Position numbers and translations under genes: made by a program
The notes under the pieces: generated by a model
What the model saw: only the letters and a program-made list of their open reading frames with translations
Told to the model about the DNA's origin: nothing
The model's database searches: none
DNA from: Cyclobacteriaceae bacterium
GTDB lineage: Bacteria > Bacteroidota > Bacteroidia > Cytophagales > Cyclobacteriaceae
Assembly: GCA_016787565.1 (NCBI GenBank)
Contig: JAEUUG010000015.1
Coordinates: 62,001-126,000 of the forward strand
Length of the DNA: 64,000 nt
Direction of reading: 5' to 3'
Part shown: positions 27,451-36,555 of the stretch, piece by piece
How positions within the stretch are numbered: position 1 is the first letter of the stretch
Layout: each line of letters begins with the position of its first letter

Positions 27451-29508
27451 CTATTTCTTTGAATCGCCCACGGGCAAGGTAACTTCCTCACCCCAAATGT
27501 ATCGGTTAAACCATTGCCAGTTATGCCAGGTAGCTGCCAGTCTTTCTTTTGGCTTGGTAATGCCGTGACCAAAACCTTTGTACACGATCAGTTCACAAGG
27601 TACGCCTTTATCGCGAAGGCCCTGCACTAATTCATACGCATTGGCAATCGGAACACGCCTGTCCAATTCACCATGCTGAACTAGGGTTGGTGTTTTCGCT
27701 TTGTTGATAGTCGTGATAGGCGATGTTTTTTTATAAATGGCCTCATCGTCCCAGGGCGTTGACTTCAAATATTGCCGGGTAAAAGGATGGATATCGGTAT
27801 TGACATAGTACGTCATCCAATTGGAAATACCGGCTCCGACACTGATCGCCTTAAACACATCGGTATTGGTGGTTAGAAAGGCTGAAATGTATCCACCCTG
27901 GCTCCAGCCCATGCTACCCATTTTTGTTTTATCGATCATACCTTTCTTATCGAGGTAATCTATTCCGGATAGTACATCCCACATATCACCTACTCCGAGG
28001 TTTTTGACGTTGAGTGACCGGAAAGCTTCGCCATAACCAGCTGAGCCGCGATAATTCGGACGCAACACCAGACAACCCTTATCCAGCCATTGCAGAATAG
28101 GGTAGACATACCCTGGCACCGGAGTCGGTGTATCAATCCCGGTAGGCCCACCGTGGATCATCACCAGCAGCGGATATTTTTTTGTAGGATCATAGTCTTT
28201 GGGTTTATGCAACACACCCTCAATGGTGGTGCCGTCTTTACTCTTCCATTGAATTACTTCACTCTGTGCTACTTTCCAATTCGTTACCTGGGCCGTCATG
28301 CTGGTAATTTGCTTTATAGACGAACCTGTGGTGTGATAAATTTCCGTGAGCTGATCACCGTTACGCCCGGCAAGTGTCAATTGCTTTCCATCACCTGAAA
28401 AGGAGAATCCAAAAACCTGATCGGGCAGATTGCCTTCAACGGAATGACTGCCTGTATTGGGATCAATCCGATACATCGGACGCTTCGTTTTATTCCACTG
28501 GGTTGTGTAGATGCCATCGGGAGTCCAGTCAAAAAATCCGCCCAGATCCTCATCGAGATTCTTCGCCAGTTGGCGGGTGGCCCTGGTTGTTGTATTCATT
28601 ACAAAGAGCAACGAGTTCTTATAATAATTCGAGGTGACATCCGACAAGTTTGTTGTGTACAGAATTTCCTTCGAGTCGGGTGACCAGGCTTCCACCATAT
28701 CGGAACTGGAATTTGTGACAATGGCAGTTACTTTTTTTGACGCTAGTTCAAGAATAGAAATATCCGCTTTGAAAAAGGTGTTGATGAGCGGATCAGGCTG
28801 ATGCGTAAACGCCACGTGTGTTCCATCTGGTGAAATTCGGAAATTAATTACCGTAAAATCTCCTTCGGTGAGGCGTGTTGGCTGGGGTAACTCAATACAA
28901 CCTGCTTTTACTTTTAATGAATCAACCGTTTCATAACATGGGCGTTCAACCGGATCAGGTAGTTTCGGGTTAAACTCCACCGACCAGAGGTGTGAAAGTG
29001 TAAACTCCTTGTCATCTGCTTCAAATGCGCCATAGCGCTTCTCACGATCTTTCTTTTGCTTGTCTTCCTTCTCCGGTTTCACGAAAATAAATCGTGACCC
29101 ATCCGGATGCCAGGCAAAAGAAGTGATGCCCTCTTCTTCTTTTGTTACGGCAACTGGTTCACCGCCCGCTAATCGCATAGCAAAAATTTGATTTTTATTA
29201 CCGCGATCCGTCAGAAAAGCAAACCATTTTCCATCTGGAGAAAATGCAGGACTCATGCTGCTCCCTTTACTCGTTCGGGTAAGCTGAAAAGGTTCTTCAC
29301 CATTTTTTGAGAACCAAATTTCCGAATCAAATCGGTTATCACTCCAATCGGTCGTCTGGACAGTAAAAGCAATGTTGTTACCATCAGCAGAAATTGTTAC
29401 ACCGCCAACGCTTCTGAGGGAAATTACCTCTTCAAAAGTAGGCACATGCTGTTGGCCATAGGTCGTGATAGTGGTAAGCGAGAAGAAAATACTTACGATT
29501 CTTTTCAT
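27451..29508 (-). CDS. S9 family peptidase (prolyl oligopeptidase/acylaminoacyl peptidase type)
   Basis: 685 residues with a signal peptide (1-18, ending TYG). The N-terminal seven-bladed beta-propeller (about 30-420) shows TolB/WD40-like repeats (AFSPDGKWFAFLTD, FAWHPDGSRFIFV, AWSPDSKEILYTTN). The C-terminal alpha/beta-hydrolase carries the triad Ser536 in GWSQGG, Asp616 in HGELDRRVP and His648 in GFGHG, with the oxyanion motif HGGPTG upstream. It cleaves short peptides in the periplasm. It is divergent from the GT39-type gene, with a 171-bp spacer that must hold both promoters. Confidence 0.94.
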   Translation of the reverse strand: MKRIVSIFFSLTTITTYGQQHVPTFEEVISLRSVGGVTISADGNNIAFTVQTTDWSDNRFDSEIWFSKNGEEPFQLTRTSKGSSMSPAFSPDGKWFAFLTDRGNKNQIFAMRLAGGEPVAVTKEEEGITSFAWHPDGSRFIFVKPEKEDKQKKDREKRYGAFEADDKEFTLSHLWSVEFNPKLPDPVERPCYETVDSLKVKAGCIELPQPTRLTEGDFTVINFRISPDGTHVAFTHQPDPLINTFFKADISILELASKKVTAIVTNSSSDMVEAWSPDSKEILYTTNLSDVTSNYYKNSLLFVMNTTTRATRQLAKNLDEDLGGFFDWTPDGIYTTQWNKTKRPMYRIDPNTGSHSVEGNLPDQVFGFSFSGDGKQLTLAGRNGDQLTEIYHTTGSSIKQITSMTAQVTNWKVAQSEVIQWKSKDGTTIEGVLHKPKDYDPTKKYPLLVMIHGGPTGIDTPTPVPGYVYPILQWLDKGCLVLRPNYRGSAGYGEAFRSLNVKNLGVGDMWDVLSGIDYLDKKGMIDKTKMGSMGWSQGGYISAFLTTNTDVFKAISVGAGISNWMTYYVNTDIHPFTRQYLKSTPWDDEAIYKKTSPITTINKAKTPTLVQHGELDRRVPIANAYELVQGLRDKGVPCELIVYKGFGHGITKPKERLAATWHNWQWFNRYIWGEEVTLPVGDSKK

Positions 29509-29679
29509 GATTGTGCATTCAGGTAATCAAGTTTACTAAAATAGCCCGTAAACCCCGCATCATTTTACAAGACTGGTCATCCGAAAACTTAAATTTTTAC
29601 TGTCAACGAATCCGGTAACGAAATCATCTTACTTTCGTTAGCCAGTACAACTTGCCCATTCCAAAAAAACGAGCCATCT

Positions 29680-31218
29680 ATGATTCTATCGTCCTTTACA
29701 AAAAATGAAAAAATAACCTTGGCCGCCTTTGCCGGAGGAGCATTTCTGCTTCATTGTATTATTAATCTGACGAGTGCTTACGGGTTTTTCAGGGATGAAC
29801 TGTATTACATTGCCTGTAGCGAACACCTTGCATGGGGCTATGTTGACCAGCCTCCCTTCTCCATTTTTTTGCTCAAGCTAAGCCGGTGGATTTTCGGTGA
29901 TAGTCTTGCCGCTATCCGGTTCGTGCCGGCACTGGTGCATGCCGGAACGGTATTCGTGACCGGAATAATCATAAAGGAAATGAACGGTAAGTGGTTTGCT
30001 ATTTTTATCGGGTGTCTTGCCGTAGTGGTGTCGCCAATTCATCAGGGGATGGCGTCCATCTATTCCATGAATTCAATCGACATCCTTATTTGGGCACTTA
30101 GCTTTTACCTGATGCTAAAAATCATCAACACAGAACATCAATCGTATTGGATTGCGTTGGGTATTGTATTGGGTATCGGCTTACTCAATAAAATCAGCGT
30201 ACTGTTTTTAGGCGCAGGAATTTTTACTGGTATACTCTTCACCAGCCGGCAATGGTTAACAACGCGATGGCCCTACCTCTCGGGGTTACTAGCACTCCTG
30301 CTCTTTCTTCCATATGTCATCTGGAACATGAATCACGATCTTGCTCATCTTGAATTTATCCGGAATGCCTCCGAAGGAAAATACGCAAGCCGAAGCTACG
30401 CTGACTTTATAGTGGACCAGGTTCTTCAATTGAATCCCATTACGCTGCCGCTCTGGATTTGCGGCTTACTTGCGCTGTTTTTGTATACTCCCTTGAAAAA
30501 GTTTCGCCTTCTCGGGTGGATGTACCTTACGGCCTTTCTTATTTTGCTGATCAACCGAACCAGTAAAGGAGAGTATATAGCACCTGCGTATGTGATTTTG
30601 TTTTCGGCCGGTGGAATTTTTCTGGAGCAAAAATTAAACGGCAGGTTTCTCTACTGGGTCCGGTATGCTTATCCATTCGTGTTGGTCATTAGCTTCATTG
30701 GATTGATGCCGTTGATCATGCCTGTTCTTCCGGTAGAAAGGTACATCGCTTACGCAAAAGAAATCGGCATGGAACCAAGTTCCAGTGAAAACAAGCAGCT
30801 TGCCGAACTGCCACAACACTATGCCGATATGTTCGGATGGGAAGAGAAGGCACGCGATGTAGCCACTGTTTTTGAAACACTATCGCCAGAAGATCAGATG
30901 AAGTGTGCCATTGTATCCTCTAATTACGGGAGGTGTGGTGCCATTGATTTTTTTGGTGAACGCTATGGGCTGCCGAAATCGATCGGCACACATAATAACT
31001 ACTGGATTTGGGGACCGGGCGATTATACGGGTGAAGTTTTACTTATACTCGGTGGCGAAAAAAGCGATCACGAAAATGATTTTAATTCCGTTGAACTGGC
31101 CGGGGTTTCCTCCTGCCAGTATTGCATGCCCTACGAAAACAATGTTAATATTTTTATATGCCGTGGTCTGAAATACCCTGTGAAGGACATCTGGCCACAT
31201 GAAAAGCACTATGACTAA
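29680..31218 (+). CDS. GT39/ArnT-like membrane glycosyltransferase
   Basis: 512 residues with about ten to twelve membrane helices. The first periplasmic loop holds the catalytic Asp39-Glu40 in GFFRDELYYIACSEHLAWGY and the conserved VDQPP motif. The C-terminal soluble part (about 370-512) contains GWEEKARDVATVFETL and NNYWIWGPGD. Such enzymes transfer a sugar from a polyprenyl-phosphate donor to lipid A, protein or another lipid. The acceptor here is unknown and no genes of lipid A modification are adjacent. Confidence 0.9.
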   Translation: MILSSFTKNEKITLAAFAGGAFLLHCIINLTSAYGFFRDELYYIACSEHLAWGYVDQPPFSIFLLKLSRWIFGDSLAAIRFVPALVHAGTVFVTGIIIKEMNGKWFAIFIGCLAVVVSPIHQGMASIYSMNSIDILIWALSFYLMLKIINTEHQSYWIALGIVLGIGLLNKISVLFLGAGIFTGILFTSRQWLTTRWPYLSGLLALLLFLPYVIWNMNHDLAHLEFIRNASEGKYASRSYADFIVDQVLQLNPITLPLWICGLLALFLYTPLKKFRLLGWMYLTAFLILLINRTSKGEYIAPAYVILFSAGGIFLEQKLNGRFLYWVRYAYPFVLVISFIGLMPLIMPVLPVERYIAYAKEIGMEPSSSENKQLAELPQHYADMFGWEEKARDVATVFETLSPEDQMKCAIVSSNYGRCGAIDFFGERYGLPKSIGTHNNYWIWGPGDYTGEVLLILGGEKSDHENDFNSVELAGVSSCQYCMPYENNVNIFICRGLKYPVKDIWPHEKHYD

Positions 31219-31221
31219 TGC

Positions 31222-31380
31222 TTAAAATATCAGGTAGATCAAAAAAAGAAGGGCCAGCGCTATCGCCACCCATTTTAAACCCGAACGATACGAATCTGTA
31301 AACTCATAACCACAAACCGGGCATGTGCTGTTTTTTGCATCCACTTCCATGGCGCAGGAAGGACATTCTTTTTTCCGCAT
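31222..31380 (-). CDS. small zinc-ribbon membrane protein, 52 residues
   Basis: An ATG at 31380 opens a 53-codon frame ending with TAA at 31222-31224. The product has two CxxC pairs, ECPSCAME and TCPVCGYE (Cys6, Cys9, Cys20, Cys23), a zinc ribbon as in many small bacterial proteins. One hydrophobic helix follows at the C-terminus (WVAIALALLFLIYLI, 37-51). Codon use and the paired cysteines make chance unlikely. Its 3' end lies three bases from the stop of the convergent glycosyltransferase gene. Function is unknown. Confidence 0.8.
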   Translation of the reverse strand: MRKKECPSCAMEVDAKNSTCPVCGYEFTDSYRSGLKWVAIALALLFLIYLIF

Positions 31381-31529
31381 GATGAAAGATCGTTGATTTA
31401 TCGAAATTTTAAAATGTGCATAACTTGGTGGAGAAGTTGTGCACTACTTTTTGATAAAAAAGTTGTAGTGATCATATCAACAAATTACTTTCATATCACC
31501 AAGTCGCTTTTAAACAGATTGATCGGACA

Positions 31530-31777
31530 ATTCTGGGGAACAAAATTTTGTTCCCTACGGGGAATAAAAACAAAATGCCCAGAGTTGAAAGATTATGTCA
31601 CACGCAACGATCCTTCGGGTGGCGTGGTGTGATGATGAAACGTCAGGTGCTTATCGCAAGATGGTGTTTGTGTTTTAATTTGCGTTAACAGTTCTTGGTG
31701 TTGAGCCGAAGCTACGGTTAAAGTTCAACGAGACGGGAAACAATCAAGTAAAATTGATTCGTTTCCCGTTTTTTTTT
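31530..31777 (+). ncRNA. candidate structured RNA ending in an intrinsic terminator
   Basis: The 31381-31920 stretch has no convincing protein gene. On the plus strand it holds a 20-base perfect palindrome (31536-31555, GGGAACAAAA and its complement), a hairpin TCACAC/GTGTGA at 31598-31632 whose apex is the stable CC-UUCG-GG tetraloop (31613-31620), a further hairpin GTTGA/TCAAC near 31701-31729 with an inner CCG/CGG, and a strong terminator at 31733-31777. The 3' terminator is more than 500 bp from the nearest upstream plus gene, so it probably ends an independent RNA. Start and family are unknown; it matches no tmRNA, RNase P or SRP signature I know. A 28-base hairpin at 31442-31470 lies further upstream. 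Confidence 0.35.
31733..31777 (+). terminator. strong rho-independent terminator
   Basis: Stem ACGGGAAAC-AATCAA (31733-31747) pairs with TTGATT-C-GTTTCCCGT (31754-31769), one bulged C, loop GTAAAA, followed by an unbroken run of nine T to 31777. Direction is plus because of the T run. Confidence 0.88.
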
Positions 31778-31920
31778 GATCAATCGTTCATATCGATATG
31801 TAGAAACAATCATAGATGACGTATCGGGCTTAGTAAAGTTTTCATTGTCCTGTCATGAGTTGTCAGTGTTTGTGCACCATCTTTCTTGTGCATGTAACGG
31901 AAGCAGTTGATTTTTATACC

Positions 31921-32205
31921 ATGATGCCCGCCCGACCTGTCCGTACACTACAACACGATTTTGAACTCATGCACATCGATCGCGTGTGGGATGAGCTGCA
32001 CACGCTCTTTCACTTCGACAAGAAAGGATGGAAAAAACGATTTGCTGAATACTTACTCCGGCAAAAGCGGGGTGTAAGTGAAGTAGAGGCATTTTTTCGT
32101 TTCGGCAATGATCAGATCAATCCCGTTTTGAATGAAATACTATCCAGGCGAAATGGCTACGATACCTTCAACAGTCTGTGCCGGTATGTGTTGAATAAGT
32201 CATGA
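31921..32205 (+). CDS. hypothetical protein
   Basis: 94 residues from the ATG at 31921; the same frame is open to an ATG at 31855 (116 residues), but the extra residues (cysteine-rich, low charge) look non-native. The protein is basic with aromatic residues: DFELMHIDRVWDELHTLFHF, KRFAEYLLRQKRGVSEVEAF and a C-terminal FNSLCRYVLNKS. It is predicted mainly helical, without a signal peptide or membrane helix. I do not recognise the family. Its stop abuts the end of the convergent GH32 gene (zero spacing), which suggests a real compact gene. Confidence 0.6.
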   Translation: MMPARPVRTLQHDFELMHIDRVWDELHTLFHFDKKGWKKRFAEYLLRQKRGVSEVEAFFRFGNDQINPVLNEILSRRNGYDTFNSLCRYVLNKS

Positions 32206-33702
32206 TCACTCGTTAAGACTGGAGTCTATCCCGTAAACAGTAAACTGTGAGTTTAATTTTTCGAGCTTAATACGCTGATACGGTTTGTTCGGAAAAACTA
32301 GTTCCGTAAGCACGTGCTCACCATCGTTAATAAAAATTTCAAGTGAGGCCAGGTCTGCATAGATGCTTATTTTTCGAATCGTAATCTGTCGCATATCAAC
32401 CTTGTGCACTTGAGGAAAATCAGCACTAAACTCAGTAATACCGGAAGCTGTTCGATCGAATGTCAGTACTCCATCCTTTGCATTCAGTACAACTTTCTCC
32501 TGCTGATCATTGGAAAGCGTGAGGGAGAATTCATTTTCCGCTTCTTCAAGATTAAAGTCCAATCGAAAAAGCGGGTTATCTACTACTGCGCTACCGGTAT
32601 AGCGTCTGGGTTCTTGCTGAACATCCTCAATTTCCTTCACCACACGAAACTTCAGTTCGTATCCCTGGTGCTTCTTATGCAGCATCACTTCACGCGGTAA
32701 GGTCATGGCACTTCGCCACAACTGTGTGGGTACAACAGTAGCATACTGCCAGTTACTCATCCATCCCATAAACAATCTGCGTCCATCACTGGCCGGAATG
32801 TCCGACCATGTTACCCCGGCATAGTTGTCCGCTCCATAATCAATCCACCGCGTTACAGTGTCCTGAGAAATAAAATTCTGTCCATCAAAATCACCAACAA
32901 AATACTGTGTTGCTGATCCTCGCTGCGGACCACCCGGGTTGATGCTCACGAACAATATCCATCGTTTCTTTCCCTGTTCATCGCTTAGTGAAAATAGATC
33001 GGGGCACTCCCATACCCCACCGTGTGCACCGATTGATTGACCGAACTCACTCAGCTTATGCCATTGCTTTAAATCGGCAGACGCATAAAATTCAATATGA
33101 TCCTTTACGGCCAGCGTCATGATCCATTGGTTACTGATGTCATTCCATGAAACTTTAGGATCACGGAAATCGCGGATACCCGGATTGGGCAACACTGGGT
33201 TATTTTTATACTTGATCCAGGTTCGACCTTTATCCAAACTATAGGCAATGCCCTGCGTTTGAAAATCAACTCTCCCTGCTCGATCACTTTCCGGATCGTG
33301 ATACGTAAAAATAGCAACCATGGCAGGTTTATCTACCATACCGAAATCACTGGTATTCTTCCAATCTACAACCGCACTCCCGCTAAAAATATATCCTAAT
33401 GAATCCGGATACAAAGCAATGGGCAAATGTTCCCAATGAATCATATCGGTAGAAACAGCATGTCCCCAATGCATGGGGCCCCACACCGTACTATCGGGAT
33501 AATACTGATAGAACAGATGGTATTCTCCGTCATAATAAACCATTCCATTTGGATCGTTCATCCAACCGGTTGCCGGTGTAAAGTGGTATTGCGATCGAAA
33601 GGGCTCGTGCGCGGAGTGATCAATGGCACTGACTGATTCCTTATTTGTCTGACAAGCACTGAGGAATATAACAACAAGGAATAGGATAGACAATATTTTC
33701 AT
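32206..33702 (-). CDS. GH32 lipoprotein (levanase/fructan beta-fructosidase type)
   Basis: 498 residues from the ATG at 33702, chosen because it gives a standard lipoprotein signal (MKILSILFLVVIFLSAC, lipidated Cys17); the frame is open a little further upstream. The five-bladed GH32 propeller has the nucleophile Asp50 in WMNDPNG, the RDP motif (RDFRDPKVSW) and the acid/base Glu in WECPDLF. A C-terminal beta-sandwich (about 350-495) ends with LEIFINDGEHVLTELVFP. It cleaves terminal beta-fructosyl bonds in levan, inulin or sucrose, probably on the cell surface or in the periplasm. No SusC/D pair is adjacent. It is divergent from an exported TIM-barrel epimerase-like gene. Confidence 0.95.
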   Translation of the reverse strand: MKILSILFLVVIFLSACQTNKESVSAIDHSAHEPFRSQYHFTPATGWMNDPNGMVYYDGEYHLFYQYYPDSTVWGPMHWGHAVSTDMIHWEHLPIALYPDSLGYIFSGSAVVDWKNTSDFGMVDKPAMVAIFTYHDPESDRAGRVDFQTQGIAYSLDKGRTWIKYKNNPVLPNPGIRDFRDPKVSWNDISNQWIMTLAVKDHIEFYASADLKQWHKLSEFGQSIGAHGGVWECPDLFSLSDEQGKKRWILFVSINPGGPQRGSATQYFVGDFDGQNFISQDTVTRWIDYGADNYAGVTWSDIPASDGRRLFMGWMSNWQYATVVPTQLWRSAMTLPREVMLHKKHQGYELKFRVVKEIEDVQQEPRRYTGSAVVDNPLFRLDFNLEEAENEFSLTLSNDQQEKVVLNAKDGVLTFDRTASGITEFSADFPQVHKVDMRQITIRKISIYADLASLEIFINDGEHVLTELVFPNKPYQRIKLEKLNSQFTVYGIDSSLNE

Positions 33703-33779
33703 GTTATTGTACTTTAGCTTCACACCGTATCCACGGGATTGCTATTCAATATACTACATTAAAATCCTACCTTTAAACC

Positions 33780-34637
33780 ATGCACAATTTCTTACTCATT
33801 TTTCTGCTGTTGATCGGTGTGGTAACAAAAGCGCAGCATGCCCGGTATCCACAAATCGGAATTGTTCAAAATTTAGAACGTGATAGTCTGTTAGCAACTG
33901 CCGGGTTTGACTGTCTGGTAGAGTCTGTCGCTTCAATGATCTCTCCCAAAAATGTTTCCGCAGAACAATTTGAACAAAACCTGAACCGATTGAAAAACCT
34001 TCGCCTTCCCGTTTATGCCTTCAATATTTTTATGCCAGGCGAATTAAAACTTGTTGGTCCGGCCATGGATGAAGCTGCCATACTTGGGTATGCCGAAATT
34101 GTTTTTCAACGCTGCCAACAGGCTGGTGTGCATATGATCATTTGGGGAAGTGGCGGGGCAAGAAGAATACCGGATGGATTCACTAAGAAGAAGGCAACAA
34201 CCCAATTCATTTCGCTGGCACGAAAAGTCTCAAGTCTTGCAAAAAAGTATAACATCACGCTGGCCCTGGAAAATCTGAACCGGACAGAAACTAACTTCAT
34301 CAATACGTTACAGGAAGCACATGATGTGGTGAAAAAAGTCAACCATCCCAACTTCCGTCTCTGTGCAGATATTTATCATATGCTGATGGAGAATGAACCT
34401 CCTGCACGTATTGAATCGTCCAAAAAATATCTTGTGCATGTAGACATCGCAGAAAAAAATGGTAGAACACCACCGGGTGTAGACGGTGAAGATTTCAAAC
34501 CTTACCTGAAAGCGTTAAAGAAAATTAACTATACTGGTAAAATTATTCTGGAATGCAGGTGGGAAAATTTATCAACACAGGCAGCACCAGCCTTTCTGTA
34601 TTTGGAACAGCAACTGAAAGCTGTCTACGGAAACTAG
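33780..34637 (+). CDS. exported sugar phosphate isomerase/epimerase-like TIM barrel
   Basis: 285 residues. A signal peptide (1-18, FLLIFLLLIGVVTKAQ) precedes an AP-endonuclease-2 type TIM barrel. Metal-binding positions appear in LALENLNR (Glu), LCADIYHML (Asp, His), YLVHVDIAEKNG (His, Asp) and KIILECRWEN (Glu). Such exported barrels in Bacteroidota are often annotated as sugar isomerases or 3-keto-glycoside-acting enzymes; the exact reaction is unknown. It shares a 77-bp divergent intergenic region with the GH32 gene. Confidence 0.88.
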   Translation: MHNFLLIFLLLIGVVTKAQHARYPQIGIVQNLERDSLLATAGFDCLVESVASMISPKNVSAEQFEQNLNRLKNLRLPVYAFNIFMPGELKLVGPAMDEAAILGYAEIVFQRCQQAGVHMIIWGSGGARRIPDGFTKKKATTQFISLARKVSSLAKKYNITLALENLNRTETNFINTLQEAHDVVKKVNHPNFRLCADIYHMLMENEPPARIESSKKYLVHVDIAEKNGRTPPGVDGEDFKPYLKALKKINYTGKIILECRWENLSTQAAPAFLYLEQQLKAVYGN

Positions 34638-34657
34638 CTGCGCTAAGCCTATCATTT

Positions 34658-34834
34658 TTAAACGACAGGCTGGATTAACTCTCTTTCAAAATAAGCAAAC
34701 TGCTTTTGCGTTGGTGCATCAATAGGTGCACAGTAATAAATACGCTGGTAGTATCGGGCAATTTTAAGCTTTAGTTCCGGGTTTACTTTTGCTGAGACAA
34801 TCGCACCTTCCTGATATAGATTTTCCGTATTCAT
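34658..34834 (-). CDS. conserved small protein, 58 residues
   Basis: ATG at 34834, TAA at 34658-34660. The sequence is charged and aromatic, with NPELKLKIARYYQRIYYC in the centre and QFAYFERELI near the C-terminus. I recall similar short proteins of this pattern in other Bacteroidota genomes, but no function is assigned. No signal peptide or membrane helix. Its 3' end faces the end of the TIM-barrel gene. The terminator at 34871-34903 lies just before its start on the same strand. Confidence 0.8.
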   Translation of the reverse strand: MNTENLYQEGAIVSAKVNPELKLKIARYYQRIYYCAPIDAPTQKQFAYFERELIQPVV

Positions 34835-34860
34835 TGTTTCGTTAATCCCTTACGCAAACA

Positions 34861-34903
34861 AAAAAATAAAAAAAACACTCAAGGCGCGTACCCGAGTGTT
34901 TTT
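34861..34903 (-). terminator. rho-independent terminator, minus direction
   Basis: A perfect 10-bp stem (AAAAACACTC at 34871-34880, GAGTGTTTTT at 34894-34903), with a 13-base loop. On the minus strand it is followed by TTTTTATTTTTT. It probably ends the transcript of the IF-2-N-like gene; the 168 bp between that gene's stop and the stem hold no other gene that I can see. Confidence 0.8.
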
Positions 34904-35070
34904 CCCTAAAAGTCAATTACAGTATTTCTATAATGACTAAAGTTTTTTGTGATCTGACAAGGATGTTAACCACCATGAAGGTGAGAATTAAAGAGAGGTA
35001 ATTGTTACATATTCCCTGAATAGCGTTACATCTATCACAGGTTACTACATGGACTGCGGTACAATAACAC

Positions 35071-35847
35071 TTACGACCGTCTCAACCATCGCATAAACTT
35101 GCCCCACACACTGGTTGGCATTTCTCTGGCTGGCAAGCTCATCTCTTCCACTTCTTCCTTCACTAACTTTATAGCCTTGGTTGGCGTGGCAGGTTTTACA
35201 CGCTTATGATAATAGGCTGCGCGCTTTTGTCTCTCCTTCTCTAAATGTTCTTTCCTTTTTTGCTCAGCTTCCATCGCTTCGCGTTCACGCTGTAGTGCTA
35301 TCGGGTTTTTACGGGGTTTTGGCTGCTCCATTCGTGTACCCCGATTAGGTTTTATAAATTTCTTTTCAGGCCCACGTACCTTCGGTTGCGCAATCACTTC
35401 TTCTATTGTAGCTTCCGATGATTCTGGTTCAGCCGCCTCGGCTTCTTTCTTCTTTGGTTCTGGCAATTCAATCTTTCCGATCACTTTTAACCCGGGTAAT
35501 TCCACCTTTGGTGCTTTAATAACCTCCGGAATTTCTATGCTTGAAACCTCCTCTGCTTCATTCGACTCTCTTGTATTGGTATTGTCATCGGCATCAACTG
35601 TCTCCGGCTGATCCTCCTCCGCCACGGTATTCTCAATGTTTGCTTGTGGATAGGTTTCCTGAACTGATTCAGCTACTGGCTCCGTTATGAGGAGGGATGG
35701 CGCATAATGTTTGACAACCAATGTAACATGATCGTTCTCTACACGGGTGTTCGATCCATCTTCAATCTGAATGTTATGCGAAGCGAGAAACTGAACGATC
35801 TCTGCCTGGCGGATGGATATTTTTCTGGCTAATTGTCCGAGCCTCAT
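35071..35847 (-). CDS. stand-alone IF-2 N-terminal-domain-like protein
   Basis: 258 residues, cytoplasmic. Residues 1-47 (MRLGQLARKISIRQAEIVQF, then NIQIEDGSNTRVENDHV) resemble the IF2_N domain found at the start of bacterial initiation factor IF-2. A long low-complexity Glu/Pro/Lys linker follows (about 55-190, with repeated LPEPKKK and EEVSS segments), then a basic helix (REREAMEAEQKRKEHLEKER, 190-210) and a short C-terminal tail KFMRWLRRS. It lacks any GTPase motif, so it is not IF-2 itself. A role with nucleic acid or ribosomes is possible but unproven. It follows the DUF502 gene, 71 bp away. Confidence 0.75.
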   Translation of the reverse strand: MRLGQLARKISIRQAEIVQFLASHNIQIEDGSNTRVENDHVTLVVKHYAPSLLITEPVAESVQETYPQANIENTVAEEDQPETVDADDNTNTRESNEAEEVSSIEIPEVIKAPKVELPGLKVIGKIELPEPKKKEAEAAEPESSEATIEEVIAQPKVRGPEKKFIKPNRGTRMEQPKPRKNPIALQREREAMEAEQKRKEHLEKERQKRAAYYHKRVKPATPTKAIKLVKEEVEEMSLPAREMPTSVWGKFMRWLRRS

Positions 35848-35918
35848 ACTGCAATAAAATTTTCAGGCACAAATATAACGGGTTAAAGGCTTCCTTTTAC
35901 CTATGAAATGATAATGGT

Positions 35919-36479
35919 CTACTCCCGGAATCCGGAAACTCCACCGGAAACAATGTATTTCATCGCTACGGGACCCGACACATTCAACGGTGTAACGCGC
36001 TCACGGGGAACGATGTAGTGGATACCCGAGAAAGCATAAGAATGCGGGAGGTAAACAGAAACCATTTCCTTCAGGCCCAGCTCCGATAAATCAGCCTGTG
36101 TGATAAACCCGACCTGATACAGCTTATTTTCTTTGTTGATTTCTACCAATACGGGCTTGTCAAATTTCTTCTTATCGCCTACAAAGGCACCGAGTAAATC
36201 TTTCAGCGAAGAGTATACCAGCTTCACCAGCGGAATACGGTTCATTCCATAATCGAACCAGTTGGTTACCGTTTGAAAAGCGAAATTCGTAGTGAGGTAT
36301 CCAAAAAGGGTAATGGCTCCCAGAATAATAGCAAAACCAAGACCCGGATAAGGAAGATTAAGCAGATTATCGAGCCAGCGAAAGGCTTCGAAAATAAAAT
36401 ACACCGTAGCCACCAACGGAACAATGAAGAGTGTTCCGCTAAAAAAATACCGGATAAATTTTCGAAATGTACTTTCCAT
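35919..36479 (-). CDS. DUF502 family membrane protein
   Basis: 186 residues from the ATG at 36479; a TTG two codons upstream is disregarded. Two hydrophobic segments (YFFSGTLFIVPLVATVYFIF and GLGFAIILGAITLFGYLTT) near the N-terminus, then a soluble part with conserved RIPLVKLVYSSLKDLLGAF and SGIHYIVPRERVTPL. These are typical of DUF502. The family role is unknown, though homologues affect membrane trafficking in plants. It lies just after the nqr terminator and before the IF-2-N-like gene. Confidence 0.9.
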   Translation of the reverse strand: MESTFRKFIRYFFSGTLFIVPLVATVYFIFEAFRWLDNLLNLPYPGLGFAIILGAITLFGYLTTNFAFQTVTNWFDYGMNRIPLVKLVYSSLKDLLGAFVGDKKKFDKPVLVEINKENKLYQVGFITQADLSELGLKEMVSVYLPHSYAFSGIHYIVPRERVTPLNVSGPVAMKYIVSGGVSGFRE

Positions 36480-36500
36480 ACTCAAATGTTAGTGTAAACT

Positions 36501-36530
36501 AAAAAGGCTTCCGGTCTAAAATCGGAAGCC
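36501..36530 (-). terminator. rho-independent terminator closing the nqr operon
   Basis: An eight-base stem GGCTTCCG (36506-36513) with CGGAAGCC (36523-36530), extended by one A-T pair, with a nine-base loop and a five-T run at 36501-36505 on the minus strand. It lies 26 bp after nqrE, directly before the DUF502 gene. Confidence 0.88.
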
Positions 36531-36555
36531 TCTTGCTATTTTTCTTCGATGGTGT

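Noticed and set aside
31549..31564. GTTCCCTACGGGGAA resembling part of a TPP riboswitch
   Set aside because: No CTGAGA motif or other riboswitch core nearby; explained by the adjacent palindrome.
31393..31632. 79-codon plus-strand frame in the 31.4-31.6 kb gap
   Set aside because: Composition unlike a protein, overlaps palindromes and hairpins; the stretch looks like RNA.
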